Below, one piece after another: positions 1 through 7,526 of a stretch of 16,476 bases of DNA. The stretch is taken from the NCBI GenBank assembly GCA_045221575.1, contig JBGUWU010000034.1, positions 1 to 16,476 on the forward strand. The letters run 5' to 3'. The position numbers and the translations under genes were made by a program. Source of the stretch: Scybalousia_A sp045221575 (GTDB taxonomy: Bacteria; Bacteroidota; Bacteroidia; Bacteroidales; P3). Position 1 is the stretch's first letter; every line of letters begins with the position of its first letter. The notes beneath the pieces are model-generated. The model did no database searches. It was not told the origin of the DNA and was given only the letters and a program-made list of their open reading frames with translations.

Positions 1-101
1 GTAATTATGCAAAGCGACTAAAATATAAGCGTTAATCCGCAATTTCTAATTTCTCATTACTAATTTCTAATTAGATAAAATTTCTAATTAATTTCAGAGA
101 C
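1..101. repeat. AT-rich intergenic end with TTAATCCG / TAATTTCT repeats
   Basis: This stretch lies beyond the stop codon of the minus-strand porin. It has a TTAATCCG motif (32-39) followed by several copies of CTAATTTCT-like units up to about 90. The same head-plus-units arrangement recurs at 6746-6786 in the recG upstream region. A weak AT-only hairpin (TAATTAG at 68-74, CTAATTA at 84-90) could be a poor terminator for the porin transcript, but such hairpins arise easily in repeats of this composition. No gene is visible here. Confidence 0.5.
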
Positions 102-1928
102 TTAATCTAAAAATCTCCAACTTAAACCATAACGAAATGCAAAACCATTATGAGGATACAAAGGAGTATTGAAATAATCATGGCTTTGTAAGAAAGAACT
201 AACGTGAAGGAATGAAACAAACATTGTAAATCTCTGCACTTTCATTGTTATAAAAACATCAGCATAAAGATGGTTACCTATTTTCATAGAATTTTGTCTA
301 ACAAACATTCCTGTTAGAGTATTATATCTATCAGCATAGTAAGAAGTATTGTAATTTAAATCCAATCCAACTTGCATTGGCAGTTTGCCTTTCATCATAG
401 CAAAATTATAGAACAAAGATTGCTTTAAAGAAAGTAAAGGTAAGCGTACAACATCATCATCACTTGCTTTCTGGACACTAATCAAACCTTTAAAAGAAAA
501 GCGTTTTAAATTAAAATCATTTTTTAGATTAACCTGATACAACTTTGTATTACCTCTATATAGCACAAGGTTTTCATCGAAATAGTATCTGTCTTTTATA
601 TCAAAATAAGATAGTTCTAAGCTTAGGCTTTTTCTATACTTCATTCCGAAACATAAAGACATGGTCTTTGTTTTGTCTGTGTTGTTATAATCCCATGCAA
701 GCGTTTCTGTAAAATAATGTGAATAAATATAGTCCGCTTGTTTATTTTGAACTTGTGCTTTTATATAAGAATCGAAAACAATAGAAGAATCTTTTTTACT
801 ACGTAATGCTAACAGATGATGAAATATAACATCAAACTGATTGTCTTTATTATAATCATAAGAAGAGAAAGACTGTACAAATCTTAGTTCCAAAAAATCT
901 TTAATTCCTATACGAACTTCTGGTGAAAGAACATTAAGATGTTTTTTCTCTAAAGAATCTCTAAAAGTTATCACATCATAATTTAATCCTAAATGGACAG
1001 GAATAAGAGTTTGTGGTTTTGTAACATTTGTCCAATAAAGAGAATTTCTTTGTAAAGTAGTAGCAAGACTATCTAAAAATACTTTGTTTTCATCTATATA
1101 AAGACGAGCATATTTTTCATAACTAATAGAATGAACCAATGCTCCAAAATTAAAAGTTGAGTCTTTGGCTATTCTTACCGATTGATTAAAATAGAACTCG
1201 TTTGTCTTCCATTTTGACCAGCCAGAATTAAGAAAAGTAGGATAAGTTTCCATAGAAGAATACTCTGAATTAATAAACATAGTATCGTTAAGTATTCCTC
1301 CATTTTCCAAGATATAAGCACGAGAATGAACAAAAGCAGCATTACTTCTGTATCGTCCTTTGTCAGAAATATAATTAACTCCTATATTAAAGAACTGATT
1401 CATCACCTGTGAGTTATTAAGGTTTCCGTCTGCATAATTAACGCTGTACTCTGTCTGTAAGTTTAAACCCTTGTAAAGATTTCTTGCAAAGATTACGTTA
1501 AAATATTGCTGTGCATCTGTCCCTGCATCGTAAGTAAAAGCAGAGTAAGCCTTTTTATTTTGAAAATACTTTACGTTATCTTTTGCAAAAACGTAAGGTT
1601 TATAGGTATTTGTCTGCCTTTGATAGTTTAATAAATCGTCTGCTTTATAGATTAAGTCTAATGTAGGCGTTCCCATCAAAGAAAGATATTGATAATACGA
1701 ATTATTTGGATTTAGTATAGGATCATAATAATGCACATCTACTGAATTAGTACTCAAACGATAAAGAGTATCTAAAGCATAATCTGTTTTAGATGCATGA
1801 AAATAAAATATCTTTTGCAATGCTGTATCATTATCTTGTAGAATCTTAGCATTATAAGTATTCTGACCTTGTAGTACAACAAAGCAAAGACTAAAAATAA
1901 TAAATATTACTTTTCTGTAAAGCATCAT
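102..1928 (-). CDS. Putative outer-membrane porin (Porin_10-like)
   Basis: This 608-residue protein is predicted to be an outer-membrane beta-barrel, probably a general diffusion or specific channel; its substrate is unknown. It opens with a Sec signal peptide (residues 1 to about 22, hydrophobic core VIFIIFSLCFVVL, likely cleavage near LQG/QNTYNA). The rest is rich in alternating aromatic and polar residues typical of barrel strands, and ends in an aromatic-containing strand (FRYGLSWRFLD). The N-terminal pattern (LDTLYRLST, then VHYYDP, then LSLMGTPTLDLIY) matches what I know of the Bacteroidota putative porin family. It begins 27 nt after the trxB stop on the same strand, and no separate promoter is obvious, so it may be cotranscribed with trxB. 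Met1 and Met2 are adjacent and either could start translation. Family placement rests on pattern recognition, not on a search. Confidence 0.8.
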   Translation of the reverse strand: MMLYRKVIFIIFSLCFVVLQGQNTYNAKILQDNDTALQKIFYFHASKTDYALDTLYRLSTNSVDVHYYDPILNPNNSYYQYLSLMGTPTLDLIYKADDLLNYQRQTNTYKPYVFAKDNVKYFQNKKAYSAFTYDAGTDAQQYFNVIFARNLYKGLNLQTEYSVNYADGNLNNSQVMNQFFNIGVNYISDKGRYRSNAAFVHSRAYILENGGILNDTMFINSEYSSMETYPTFLNSGWSKWKTNEFYFNQSVRIAKDSTFNFGALVHSISYEKYARLYIDENKVFLDSLATTLQRNSLYWTNVTKPQTLIPVHLGLNYDVITFRDSLEKKHLNVLSPEVRIGIKDFLELRFVQSFSSYDYNKDNQFDVIFHHLLALRSKKDSSIVFDSYIKAQVQNKQADYIYSHYFTETLAWDYNNTDKTKTMSLCFGMKYRKSLSLELSYFDIKDRYYFDENLVLYRGNTKLYQVNLKNDFNLKRFSFKGLISVQKASDDDVVRLPLLSLKQSLFYNFAMMKGKLPMQVGLDLNYNTSYYADRYNTLTGMFVRQNSMKIGNHLYADVFITMKVQRFTMFVSFLHVSSFLQSHDYFNTPLYPHNGFAFRYGLSWRFLD

Positions 1929-1955
1929 AGCAATAGGCTACTCTTTCAAAACAAA

Positions 1956-2894
1956 TTACATAGGGTTTTCCATAAGCCAACGTTCGCAATCTATTGCTGC
2001 TACGGCTCCACTTCCTGCTGCTACTATAGCTTGTTTATAAGTAGGGTCTTGAACATCACCTGCTGCGAACACACCTTCAACACTTGTATAAGAAGAATGA
2101 CCTTTGGTTTTTATATATCCATTTTCATTTAGTTCCAATTGACCTTTAAAGACATCTGTGTTTGGAATATTACCTATAGCAACAAAAACACCCATAACAT
2201 CTATATCTCTTGTTGCTTCACCTTCAGAAGATATAACTCTTATTCCTGTTACTCCACTATCATCTCCTAATATCTCCAATGGTTTATGTTTCCAAACTAT
2301 CTCAATATTTTCTTTGCTGAAAATTTGTTCTTGTACTGCTTTTGTTGCTCTTAGTACATCTCTTCTAACAATTAGATATACTTTATTACAAAGTCCAGCC
2401 AAATACAAAGCTTCACTACATGCTGTATCACCTCCTCCGATAACTGCAACATCTTTTTTCCTATAGAAGAAACCATCGCAAGTTGCACAAGTACTTACTC
2501 CCATTCCTCTAAATTTTCTTTCACTCTCTAAACCCAACCAACGAGCTGAAGCACCTGTAGAAACAATAACACTCTTTGCAAGAACCTCTTCTCCGTCCTC
2601 TGTTTCTAAGATAAAAGGACGTTTAGAAAAATCTACTCTCTTTATAACTTTATTTCTTATTTCTGCACCAAAGCGTAAAGCTTGTTTTTTTATGTCTTCC
2701 ATTAAACCAAAACCAGATATTCCCTCTGGATAACCAGGAAAATTATCTATCTGTTCTGTCATTGTTATTTGACCACCAGGTGCATTACCTTCAAAAACTA
2801 TTGGACTAAGTCCTGCTCTTGAAGCATATATTGCAGAAGTATATCCAGCAGGACCAGAACCTATGATAACACATTTATTTATTTCTGTACTCAT
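1956..2894 (-). CDS. trxB: Thioredoxin-disulfide reductase
   Basis: This cytoplasmic flavoprotein transfers electrons from NADPH through FAD and a redox-active disulfide to thioredoxin. At 312 residues it has the usual length for the low-molecular-weight bacterial enzyme. Visible motifs are the FAD-binding GSGPAG (12-17), the catalytic CATC (Cys136 and Cys139), the NADPH-binding GGGDTA (153-158) and the C-terminal FAD motif AAGDVQDPTYKQ (277-288). Nothing essential is missing. The start ATG sits 24 nt downstream of a near-consensus Bacteroidota -7 box, giving a short leader. It is the first gene of a probable trxB-porin unit on the minus strand. The product name is firm, since the motif order is diagnostic. 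Confidence 0.97.
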   Translation of the reverse strand: MSTEINKCVIIGSGPAGYTSAIYASRAGLSPIVFEGNAPGGQITMTEQIDNFPGYPEGISGFGLMEDIKKQALRFGAEIRNKVIKRVDFSKRPFILETEDGEEVLAKSVIVSTGASARWLGLESERKFRGMGVSTCATCDGFFYRKKDVAVIGGGDTACSEALYLAGLCNKVYLIVRRDVLRATKAVQEQIFSKENIEIVWKHKPLEILGDDSGVTGIRVISSEGEATRDIDVMGVFVAIGNIPNTDVFKGQLELNENGYIKTKGHSSYTSVEGVFAAGDVQDPTYKQAIVAAGSGAVAAIDCERWLMENPM

Positions 2895-2918
2895 TTTATC
2901 TCTTTATTTTTTCGCTTG

Positions 2919-2950
2919 CAAAGATAGTTTAAAACATTGAAATAGGCAAA
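2919..2950 (-). promoter_or_regulatory. trxB promoter (TTTG-N20-TATCTTTG)
   Basis: Read on the minus strand, TTTG (plus 2947-2950) is followed after exactly 20 nt by TATCTTTG (plus 2919-2926). This matches the known Bacteroidota primary sigma consensus, TTTG at -33 and TAnnTTTG at -7 with 19-21 nt between. Transcription would start near 2912, with a leader of about 18 nt before the trxB ATG. The -33 box lies directly behind the hairpin that ends the upstream recG unit, so the two units are cleanly separated. Confidence 0.82.
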
Positions 2951-2953
2951 TGT

Positions 2954-3007
2954 TTATATAAAAACAAAACGCTTAACAGTCGTTCTTATCGCAACTGCTA
3001 AGCGTTT
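2954..3007 (-). terminator. Hairpin terminator of the recG-S41 unit
   Basis: The arms are 2967-2980 (AAACGCTTAACAGT) and 2994-3007 (ACTGCTAAGCGTTT), complementary over 14 bp with one imperfect pair and a 13-nt loop. On the minus strand the stem is followed by a T-rich run (TTGTTTTTATAT). It lies just past the stop codon of the broken sorting-domain gene and in front of the trxB promoter, where the leftward recG-S41 transcript would need to end. The loop is longer than in a textbook terminator. Confidence 0.7.
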
Positions 3008-3033
3008 AATTATTATTCAAAGACTATTAAACA

Positions 3034-3259
3034 CTATTCTTTTATAAACTTTTGTCTTCTTTCTCCTGCTTTTATAAAATATATTCCTTTAGGTAGATTT
3101 GAAATATTTATTGTTGTCTTTCCATTTGGAGAATTTACATACAAAACTTCTTAACCTTTGTCATTGTATATAAATATATCATCTTGAACTTCAAGGGTTA
3201 TATTTTCTTTTGCATAATCAAGCCATAAAAAGAGAAGAAAAAATAATAAATCTTCTTTT
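3034..3259 (-). pseudogene. Relic of a small T9SS sorting-domain (type A) secreted protein
   Basis: The minus strand encodes a recognisable type A sorting domain: an IYNDKG segment, an in-frame TAA (plus 3151-3153), then EVLYVNS, INISNLPKGIYFIK and a basic end RRQKFIKE before the true TAG stop at 3034-3036. Family members normally have Gln (CAA) after the Gly, so one C-to-T change explains the TAA. Upstream, the frame changes: the S41 stop codon TAG is followed by codons for KRRFIIFSSLFMA, which look like a signal peptide whose ATG has been lost. A shift near 3205-3213 is then needed to join YAKENITLEVQDD. I infer a short secreted protein of about 75 residues (signal peptide plus sorting domain) now broken by start loss, a frameshift and a nonsense codon. 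A sequencing error could account for one lesion but hardly for all three. Confidence 0.7.
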
Positions 3260-4564
3260 CTAATTGTTGTTGGTAAGCTCTTCTAATTCTTTCATTGACA
3301 AAGGAGTATTGGGGTCATATATGTTATAAGGTATATCTGGCACAACACCTCTATCTTTTTCTTTTCCTACAAAGCGACCAAAATTAGAAGAATAAGTTAC
3401 TATGAACTTTGAATTAGGAAGAACAACTTTCAAAGGGTCTGCATAGAATGCTTTTATTTCTCCTTCTTCACCTATAATCTTACACTTTTTACAATAATGT
3501 TGCATAAGTGATGCAAAAATAGCAGCTGAAGAATAAGAGTTTCTTGATTGAACAACATAAACATCACCATTGAACTTAGGTTTGCTTATCTTTGGATTAA
3601 AAGTAAATTTTCTTTGTGTATAATCTCCTTTTTCTCCACTACGAATAAGAAAATCCAATCGTTGAACATCTCTTGCATCACTTGATTTAGATATCCATGT
3701 TCCTGCATAAATATCTTCTTGTTTATCAATAAAGAATCCTGCTAAGAAACCTGTTAAAATTGCATAACCACCACTATTTTGTGTTATATCAATGTATAAA
3801 CGTTGTACGTTCTTTTCTTTTAACCTTTCAAAATAAGTATAAATACTATCTTGAAAGTCTGCTTTACTTGAAGGCATAAAAGTATTTACTCTCATTACAG
3901 CAACAGATTTTACTGTATCTATTGTTAAAGATGTACCCGTATTATTTTTTGTCTTACTCTTTTTTGTACTACGTTTGAAATATGCTGTTAATGTTTCACC
4001 CTTTTCGTTTTGGTATTTATATTCTATACTATCTTCCACCATATTAAAAGAACAGAAAGTTCTAATCTTATTTAAAAATGTAGGCATATACATTGGTTCT
4101 ACCATACTATTTCTTTCTGAGAAAAACTTATCTATTTCTTTTATATTTTTCCCTCCTACTGAAACAAGAAGATATTTTTCATCATCTTTAGTAAAGAACA
4201 CTTTATCATTTGCATCTTGCTCAAACTTAGGAAAGACCATAGTTCTTTTCATTTTTTTCACAACTTTCTTTGGAGCATGTAGCCCAGAATGCAAATCCAA
4301 ATAAGCATTAAACTTAGACATTTCCAAAAAGAATTCCCGCTTCGTCATTGGCTCAGTAATAGTTTCTTTAAGACTATCTACTTTTTGTTTCCACTCTTGT
4401 TGAGAGAGTATCATGAATGGATAAGGGTGGATATCTATAAGGTTTTCATAGAAGACATCTATATCTTTTAACATATCTTTTACTTTCATCATCTTGTTAG
4501 CCTCTTGTGAGAAGGAATTCATAGCTAACCATAGCGCTACAAGTATAAATAAATACTTTTTCAT
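3260..4564 (-). CDS. S41-family (C-terminal processing-like) peptidase, exported
   Basis: This 434-residue protein is a probable serine peptidase of the S41 (Ctp / tricorn-core) family, acting in the periplasm or at the envelope; its substrate is unknown. It starts with a clear Sec signal peptide (MKKYLFILVALWLAMNSFS, cleavage near Gln20). Family landmarks are IDITQNSGG (258-266), the nucleophile region RNSYSSAAIFASLM (341-354, with Ser345 or Ser346 the likely catalytic serine), IIGEEG (363-368) and the closing GVVPDIP (406-412). No PDZ domain is obvious between the N-terminal helical part and the core, unlike classic CtpA. A low-complexity stretch rich in Lys, Ser, Thr and Asn (about 197-212) interrupts the middle. 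It follows recG by 15 nt and is probably cotranscribed, though the two functions are not obviously linked. Confidence 0.85.
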   Translation of the reverse strand: MKKYLFILVALWLAMNSFSQEANKMMKVKDMLKDIDVFYENLIDIHPYPFMILSQQEWKQKVDSLKETITEPMTKREFFLEMSKFNAYLDLHSGLHAPKKVVKKMKRTMVFPKFEQDANDKVFFTKDDEKYLLVSVGGKNIKEIDKFFSERNSMVEPMYMPTFLNKIRTFCSFNMVEDSIEYKYQNEKGETLTAYFKRSTKKSKTKNNTGTSLTIDTVKSVAVMRVNTFMPSSKADFQDSIYTYFERLKEKNVQRLYIDITQNSGGYAILTGFLAGFFIDKQEDIYAGTWISKSSDARDVQRLDFLIRSGEKGDYTQRKFTFNPKISKPKFNGDVYVVQSRNSYSSAAIFASLMQHYCKKCKIIGEEGEIKAFYADPLKVVLPNSKFIVTYSSNFGRFVGKEKDRGVVPDIPYNIYDPNTPLSMKELEELTNNN

Positions 4565-4579
4565 CTGTTTTATTTTTTA

Positions 4580-6691
4580 TTATGAAATTTTTGAAAAATC
4601 TGTTATAGGTTTTTGTTTTGTTATCTGATAACGTAATAAAGCATTATCAGGGTGAGTTAGACTTGGATCTTTATCAAATACTACTTCTGCAAAATCTCTT
4701 GTTCGCCTAACTATAGGTTCATCTTTTATTATATCCGCTATTCTTAGATCTAACACTCCACTTTGTTCTGTCCCTGAGATATTTCCTGGTCCTCGCATTT
4801 TAAGATCTTCCTCTGCAAGAACAAAACCATCATTGCTTTCACACATCACCTCTATTTTTCTTTGTGCTTCTTTACTAATATTGTCTTTTGTTCTTAGTAT
4901 GCAATAACTCTGTGATTCTCCTCTTCCTACTCTTCCTCTTAACTGATGAAGTTGGCTAAGTCCAAAACGCTCACTGTTTTCTATTATCATAACTGTTGCA
5001 TTGCTAACATCAACTCCTACTTCTATAACTGTTGTCGCAACCATTATCTGCGTTTGTCCTTTAACAAAACGTTGCATTTCGTAATCTTTTGCTTCATCTT
5101 CCATTTGTCCATGAACAATACTTATACCATACTTAGGCAAAGGAAATTCTCTTGCTATGCTTTCGTATCCGTCCATAAGATCTTTTACATCTTCCATCTT
5201 CTCACTCTCGTTGATAAGAGGATAAACAATATATATCTGTCTTCCTTCTGCTATCTGTTTATGCATAAAAGAAAACATCTTTAATATATCTCTATCAAAA
5301 AGATGTATTGTTCTTATTGGCTTTCTACCTGGTGGTAATTCATCTATTATAGAATAATCCAAATCACCGTATGCTGTCATCGCAAGAGTACGAGGTATAG
5401 GTGTTGCTGTCATAACAAGAATATGAGGAGGACACTCTTTGTTCTTTTCCCACATTTTACTTCTTTGCTTTACGCCAAAACGATGTTGTTCATCTATTAT
5501 AGCAAGTCCAAGATTATGAAAGACAACAGTATCTTCTAATATTGCATGAGTACCAACAATAATATCTATTGAACCTTCTTGTAGATTAGATAGAATATTT
5601 TTTCTTGCTTTCCCTTTCACACTTCCTTGTAAAAGAGCAACATTAACATTTAATCCTTTAAGAAACTTTGTTATACTATTATAATGCTGTAAAGATAGTA
5701 TCTCTGTTGGTGCTAATAGTGCTGCTTGATAACCATTATCTATCGCTATAAGCATACACATCAAAGCCACAAGTGTTTTTCCTGAGCCGACATCACCTTG
5801 AAGCAACCTATTCATTTGATGAGAAGAACGCATATCGTTGCGTATCTCTTTTATAACCCTCTTTTGTGCATTGGTAAGATTGAAAGGAAGATTATTAGAA
5901 TAGAAACCATTAAACTTATCTCCCACTTTAGAGAACACAAAACCTTTACTTTTTTGTATTCTTCTGCCTTTTTCAAACAGATGACCTAACTGCAAGACAA
6001 GCAACTCTTCATACTTTAGACGGTATCGTGCTTTGGCTAAGTTATCATTTGAAGTAGGAAAATGAATTTCTCTTAATGCCTTATTCAAAGGCATCAAACG
6101 ATTTAATTCTAAAACATATTGAGGTAAGGTCTCAGGTATTCTTTGCTCTGTCTCTATGAGTATCTCTTTTATTATCTTGCTTAATGCCTTAGAGTTTAAG
6201 AAAGAACGCTTCATGTTCTCTGTTGTATTGTAGAGAGGAGAAAACTTTTCTTCTATTGTTTGATTTGCATAGATAACAGACTCTTCTATCTCAGGATGAA
6301 TAAAAGAATAAGTGTTTTGAAACCTTGTTGGCTTGCCAAAGATGGTGTATTCTTTTCCTGCTCTCAGCTTTTTATCTATCCAACTAAGACCTTTGAAAAA
6401 AACCAATTCTACCCTACCCGTTCTATCCTCAAAAGTATAGACCAATCGTTGCGTTCTACCACTTTCTTTATACTCTTTACCGACCAAGTATCCTTTTATT
6501 TGAATATAGATATCTTCACTTGTGATTTGATTAATGGTAAAGTAATTGCTTTTATCTATATATTTATATGGAAAATGATATAACATATCTCCTAAAGTAA
6601 AAATATTTAACTCTTTTCTTAAAGTAAGAGCTCTTTTTTCACCAACACCTTTCAAATACATTATATCTTTTTGAAGAATATTATTTTCCAT
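4580..6691 (-). CDS. recG: ATP-dependent DNA helicase RecG
   Basis: RecG is a double-stranded DNA translocase that remodels stalled forks and Holliday junctions. The 703 residues match the family length. The N-terminal part has the helix-hairpin-like YLKGVGEKRA (12-21) and the OB-fold wedge region (about 60-140) that grips the junction. The helicase core has Walker A GDVGSGKT (299-306), the DEQH box (400-403), motif III TATPIPR (428-434), a VHGQM segment (526-530), and motif VI QLRGRVGR (583-590). All are intact. The ATG is preceded by TAATTTTG on the minus strand (plus 6713-6720), a -7-like box about 22 nt upstream. It is the first gene of the leftward unit with the S41 peptidase. Confidence 0.97.
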   Translation of the reverse strand: MENNILQKDIMYLKGVGEKRALTLRKELNIFTLGDMLYHFPYKYIDKSNYFTINQITSEDIYIQIKGYLVGKEYKESGRTQRLVYTFEDRTGRVELVFFKGLSWIDKKLRAGKEYTIFGKPTRFQNTYSFIHPEIEESVIYANQTIEEKFSPLYNTTENMKRSFLNSKALSKIIKEILIETEQRIPETLPQYVLELNRLMPLNKALREIHFPTSNDNLAKARYRLKYEELLVLQLGHLFEKGRRIQKSKGFVFSKVGDKFNGFYSNNLPFNLTNAQKRVIKEIRNDMRSSHQMNRLLQGDVGSGKTLVALMCMLIAIDNGYQAALLAPTEILSLQHYNSITKFLKGLNVNVALLQGSVKGKARKNILSNLQEGSIDIIVGTHAILEDTVVFHNLGLAIIDEQHRFGVKQRSKMWEKNKECPPHILVMTATPIPRTLAMTAYGDLDYSIIDELPPGRKPIRTIHLFDRDILKMFSFMHKQIAEGRQIYIVYPLINESEKMEDVKDLMDGYESIAREFPLPKYGISIVHGQMEDEAKDYEMQRFVKGQTQIMVATTVIEVGVDVSNATVMIIENSERFGLSQLHQLRGRVGRGESQSYCILRTKDNISKEAQRKIEVMCESNDGFVLAEEDLKMRGPGNISGTEQSGVLDLRIADIIKDEPIVRRTRDFAEVVFDKDPSLTHPDNALLRYQITKQKPITDFSKIS

Positions 6692-6712
6692 TACCCTTTA
6701 TATAAACATTCG

Positions 6713-6720
6713 CAAAATTA
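6713..6720 (-). promoter_or_regulatory. Possible recG -7 box (TAATTTTG)
   Basis: Read on the minus strand, TAATTTTG fits TAnnTTTG and would start transcription near 6706, about 15 nt before the recG ATG. No TTTG-like -33 element is seen at the expected spacing, so support is only moderate. Confidence 0.5.
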
Positions 6721-6745
6721 CTAAAAAAAATAGAAATCATAGGTC

Positions 6746-6786
6746 TTAATCCGTATTTTCTAATTTCTAATTTCTAAATTCTAATT
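6746..6786. repeat. TTAATCCG-headed TAATTTCT repeat, second copy
   Basis: TTAATCCG at 6746-6753 leads into repeated TAATTTCT units ending near 6786. Over the first 22 nt it matches 32-53 with two mismatches. It lies between the two divergent promoters of the recG / membrane-protein intergenic region (6692-6821). Confidence 0.55.
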
Positions 6787-6793
6787 ATTTTTG

Positions 6794-6801
6794 TATTTTT
6801 G
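6794..6801 (+). promoter_or_regulatory. -7 box of the membrane protein-hisS unit (TATTTTTG)
   Basis: TATTTTTG matches TAnnTTTG exactly and sits 20 nt before the ATG at 6822, implying a leader of about 14 nt. The -33 region falls inside the TAATTTCT repeat and has no clear TTTG. No promoter-like element was seen in the 3-nt gap before hisS, so hisS probably depends on this site. Confidence 0.6.
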
Positions 6802-6821
6802 CACAAAATAATTTTAACGTT

Positions 6822-7523
6822 ATGAAAAAACAAGATTTTGTATTTATTATTTGTATCATTTTGTTTGTTAGTATATTTATCTTTATAGAACCTATTAAAG
6901 ATTGGTTCCTTTCTTGGTCTGCTGCTAAAGATTGGAGAGCATTTGTTTTAGCTTTTCTTAAGTTTGGTATACTTGCTACTATTGGTGAGTGCATAGGACT
7001 AAGAATTACTCAAGGAGTATATAACAAAAAAGGATTTGGAGTTCTTCCTCGTGCTTTAGTTTGGGGAGTTTTAGGTGTATGTATAAGCATTGCTATGGGA
7101 ATATTTGCAGGTGGCACCTTCGGTTTTCTTAATCAATGCGGAGTAGATATAAACCCTCTCACTATATCTGAAGAATGTTTTGGCACAAGACTATTATATG
7201 CTTTTTCTGTTTCTGTTTTAATGAATACTTTCTTTGCTCCTGTGTTTATGACTATTCACAAGATAACAGATACTCACATTACTCATACAGGAGGAACCCT
7301 TAAAGGCTTCTTTTCTCCTATTCCTGCAAAACAAATCATTAGTGAGATGGATTGGCAAAAACAATGGAGTTTCGTATTTATGAAGACTATTCCTTTTTTC
7401 TGGTATCCTGCACATACACTTACCTTTATGTTACCAGGAGAGTACAGAGTTCTTTGTGCTGCTTTGTTAGGCGTGGCTCTTGGTGTTATTCTTTCATTAG
7501 CGAACCTGAAAAAGACTAAATAA
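6822..7523 (+). CDS. Six-helix integral membrane protein of unknown function
   Basis: This 233-residue protein has about six hydrophobic segments: residues 7-25, 44-62, 78-104, 125-145, 182-202 and 207-226. No enzymatic motif is recognisable. The most distinctive part is the C-terminal WYPAHTLTFMLPGEYRVL (193-210), followed by a glycine-rich helix. This faintly recalls the C-terminal motif of the Mpv17/PMP22 family (tryptophan and proline, then a helix, then Pro and Arg). I regard that as a weak resemblance and not an assignment. A soluble loop (about 146-180) has THITHTGGTLKG. The gene begins just after a TATTTTTG promoter box and ends 3 nt before hisS, so the two are very likely translated from one message. 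No signs of transfer: base composition matches its neighbours. Confidence 0.8.
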   Translation: MKKQDFVFIICIILFVSIFIFIEPIKDWFLSWSAAKDWRAFVLAFLKFGILATIGECIGLRITQGVYNKKGFGVLPRALVWGVLGVCISIAMGIFAGGTFGFLNQCGVDINPLTISEECFGTRLLYAFSVSVLMNTFFAPVFMTIHKITDTHITHTGGTLKGFFSPIPAKQIISEMDWQKQWSFVFMKTIPFFWYPAHTLTFMLPGEYRVLCAALLGVALGVILSLANLKKTK

Positions 7524-7526
7524 GCT

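Noticed and set aside
4946..6583. Several plus-strand open frames inside recG
   Set aside because: They are antisense shadows of an intact helicase gene, with no recognisable domains.
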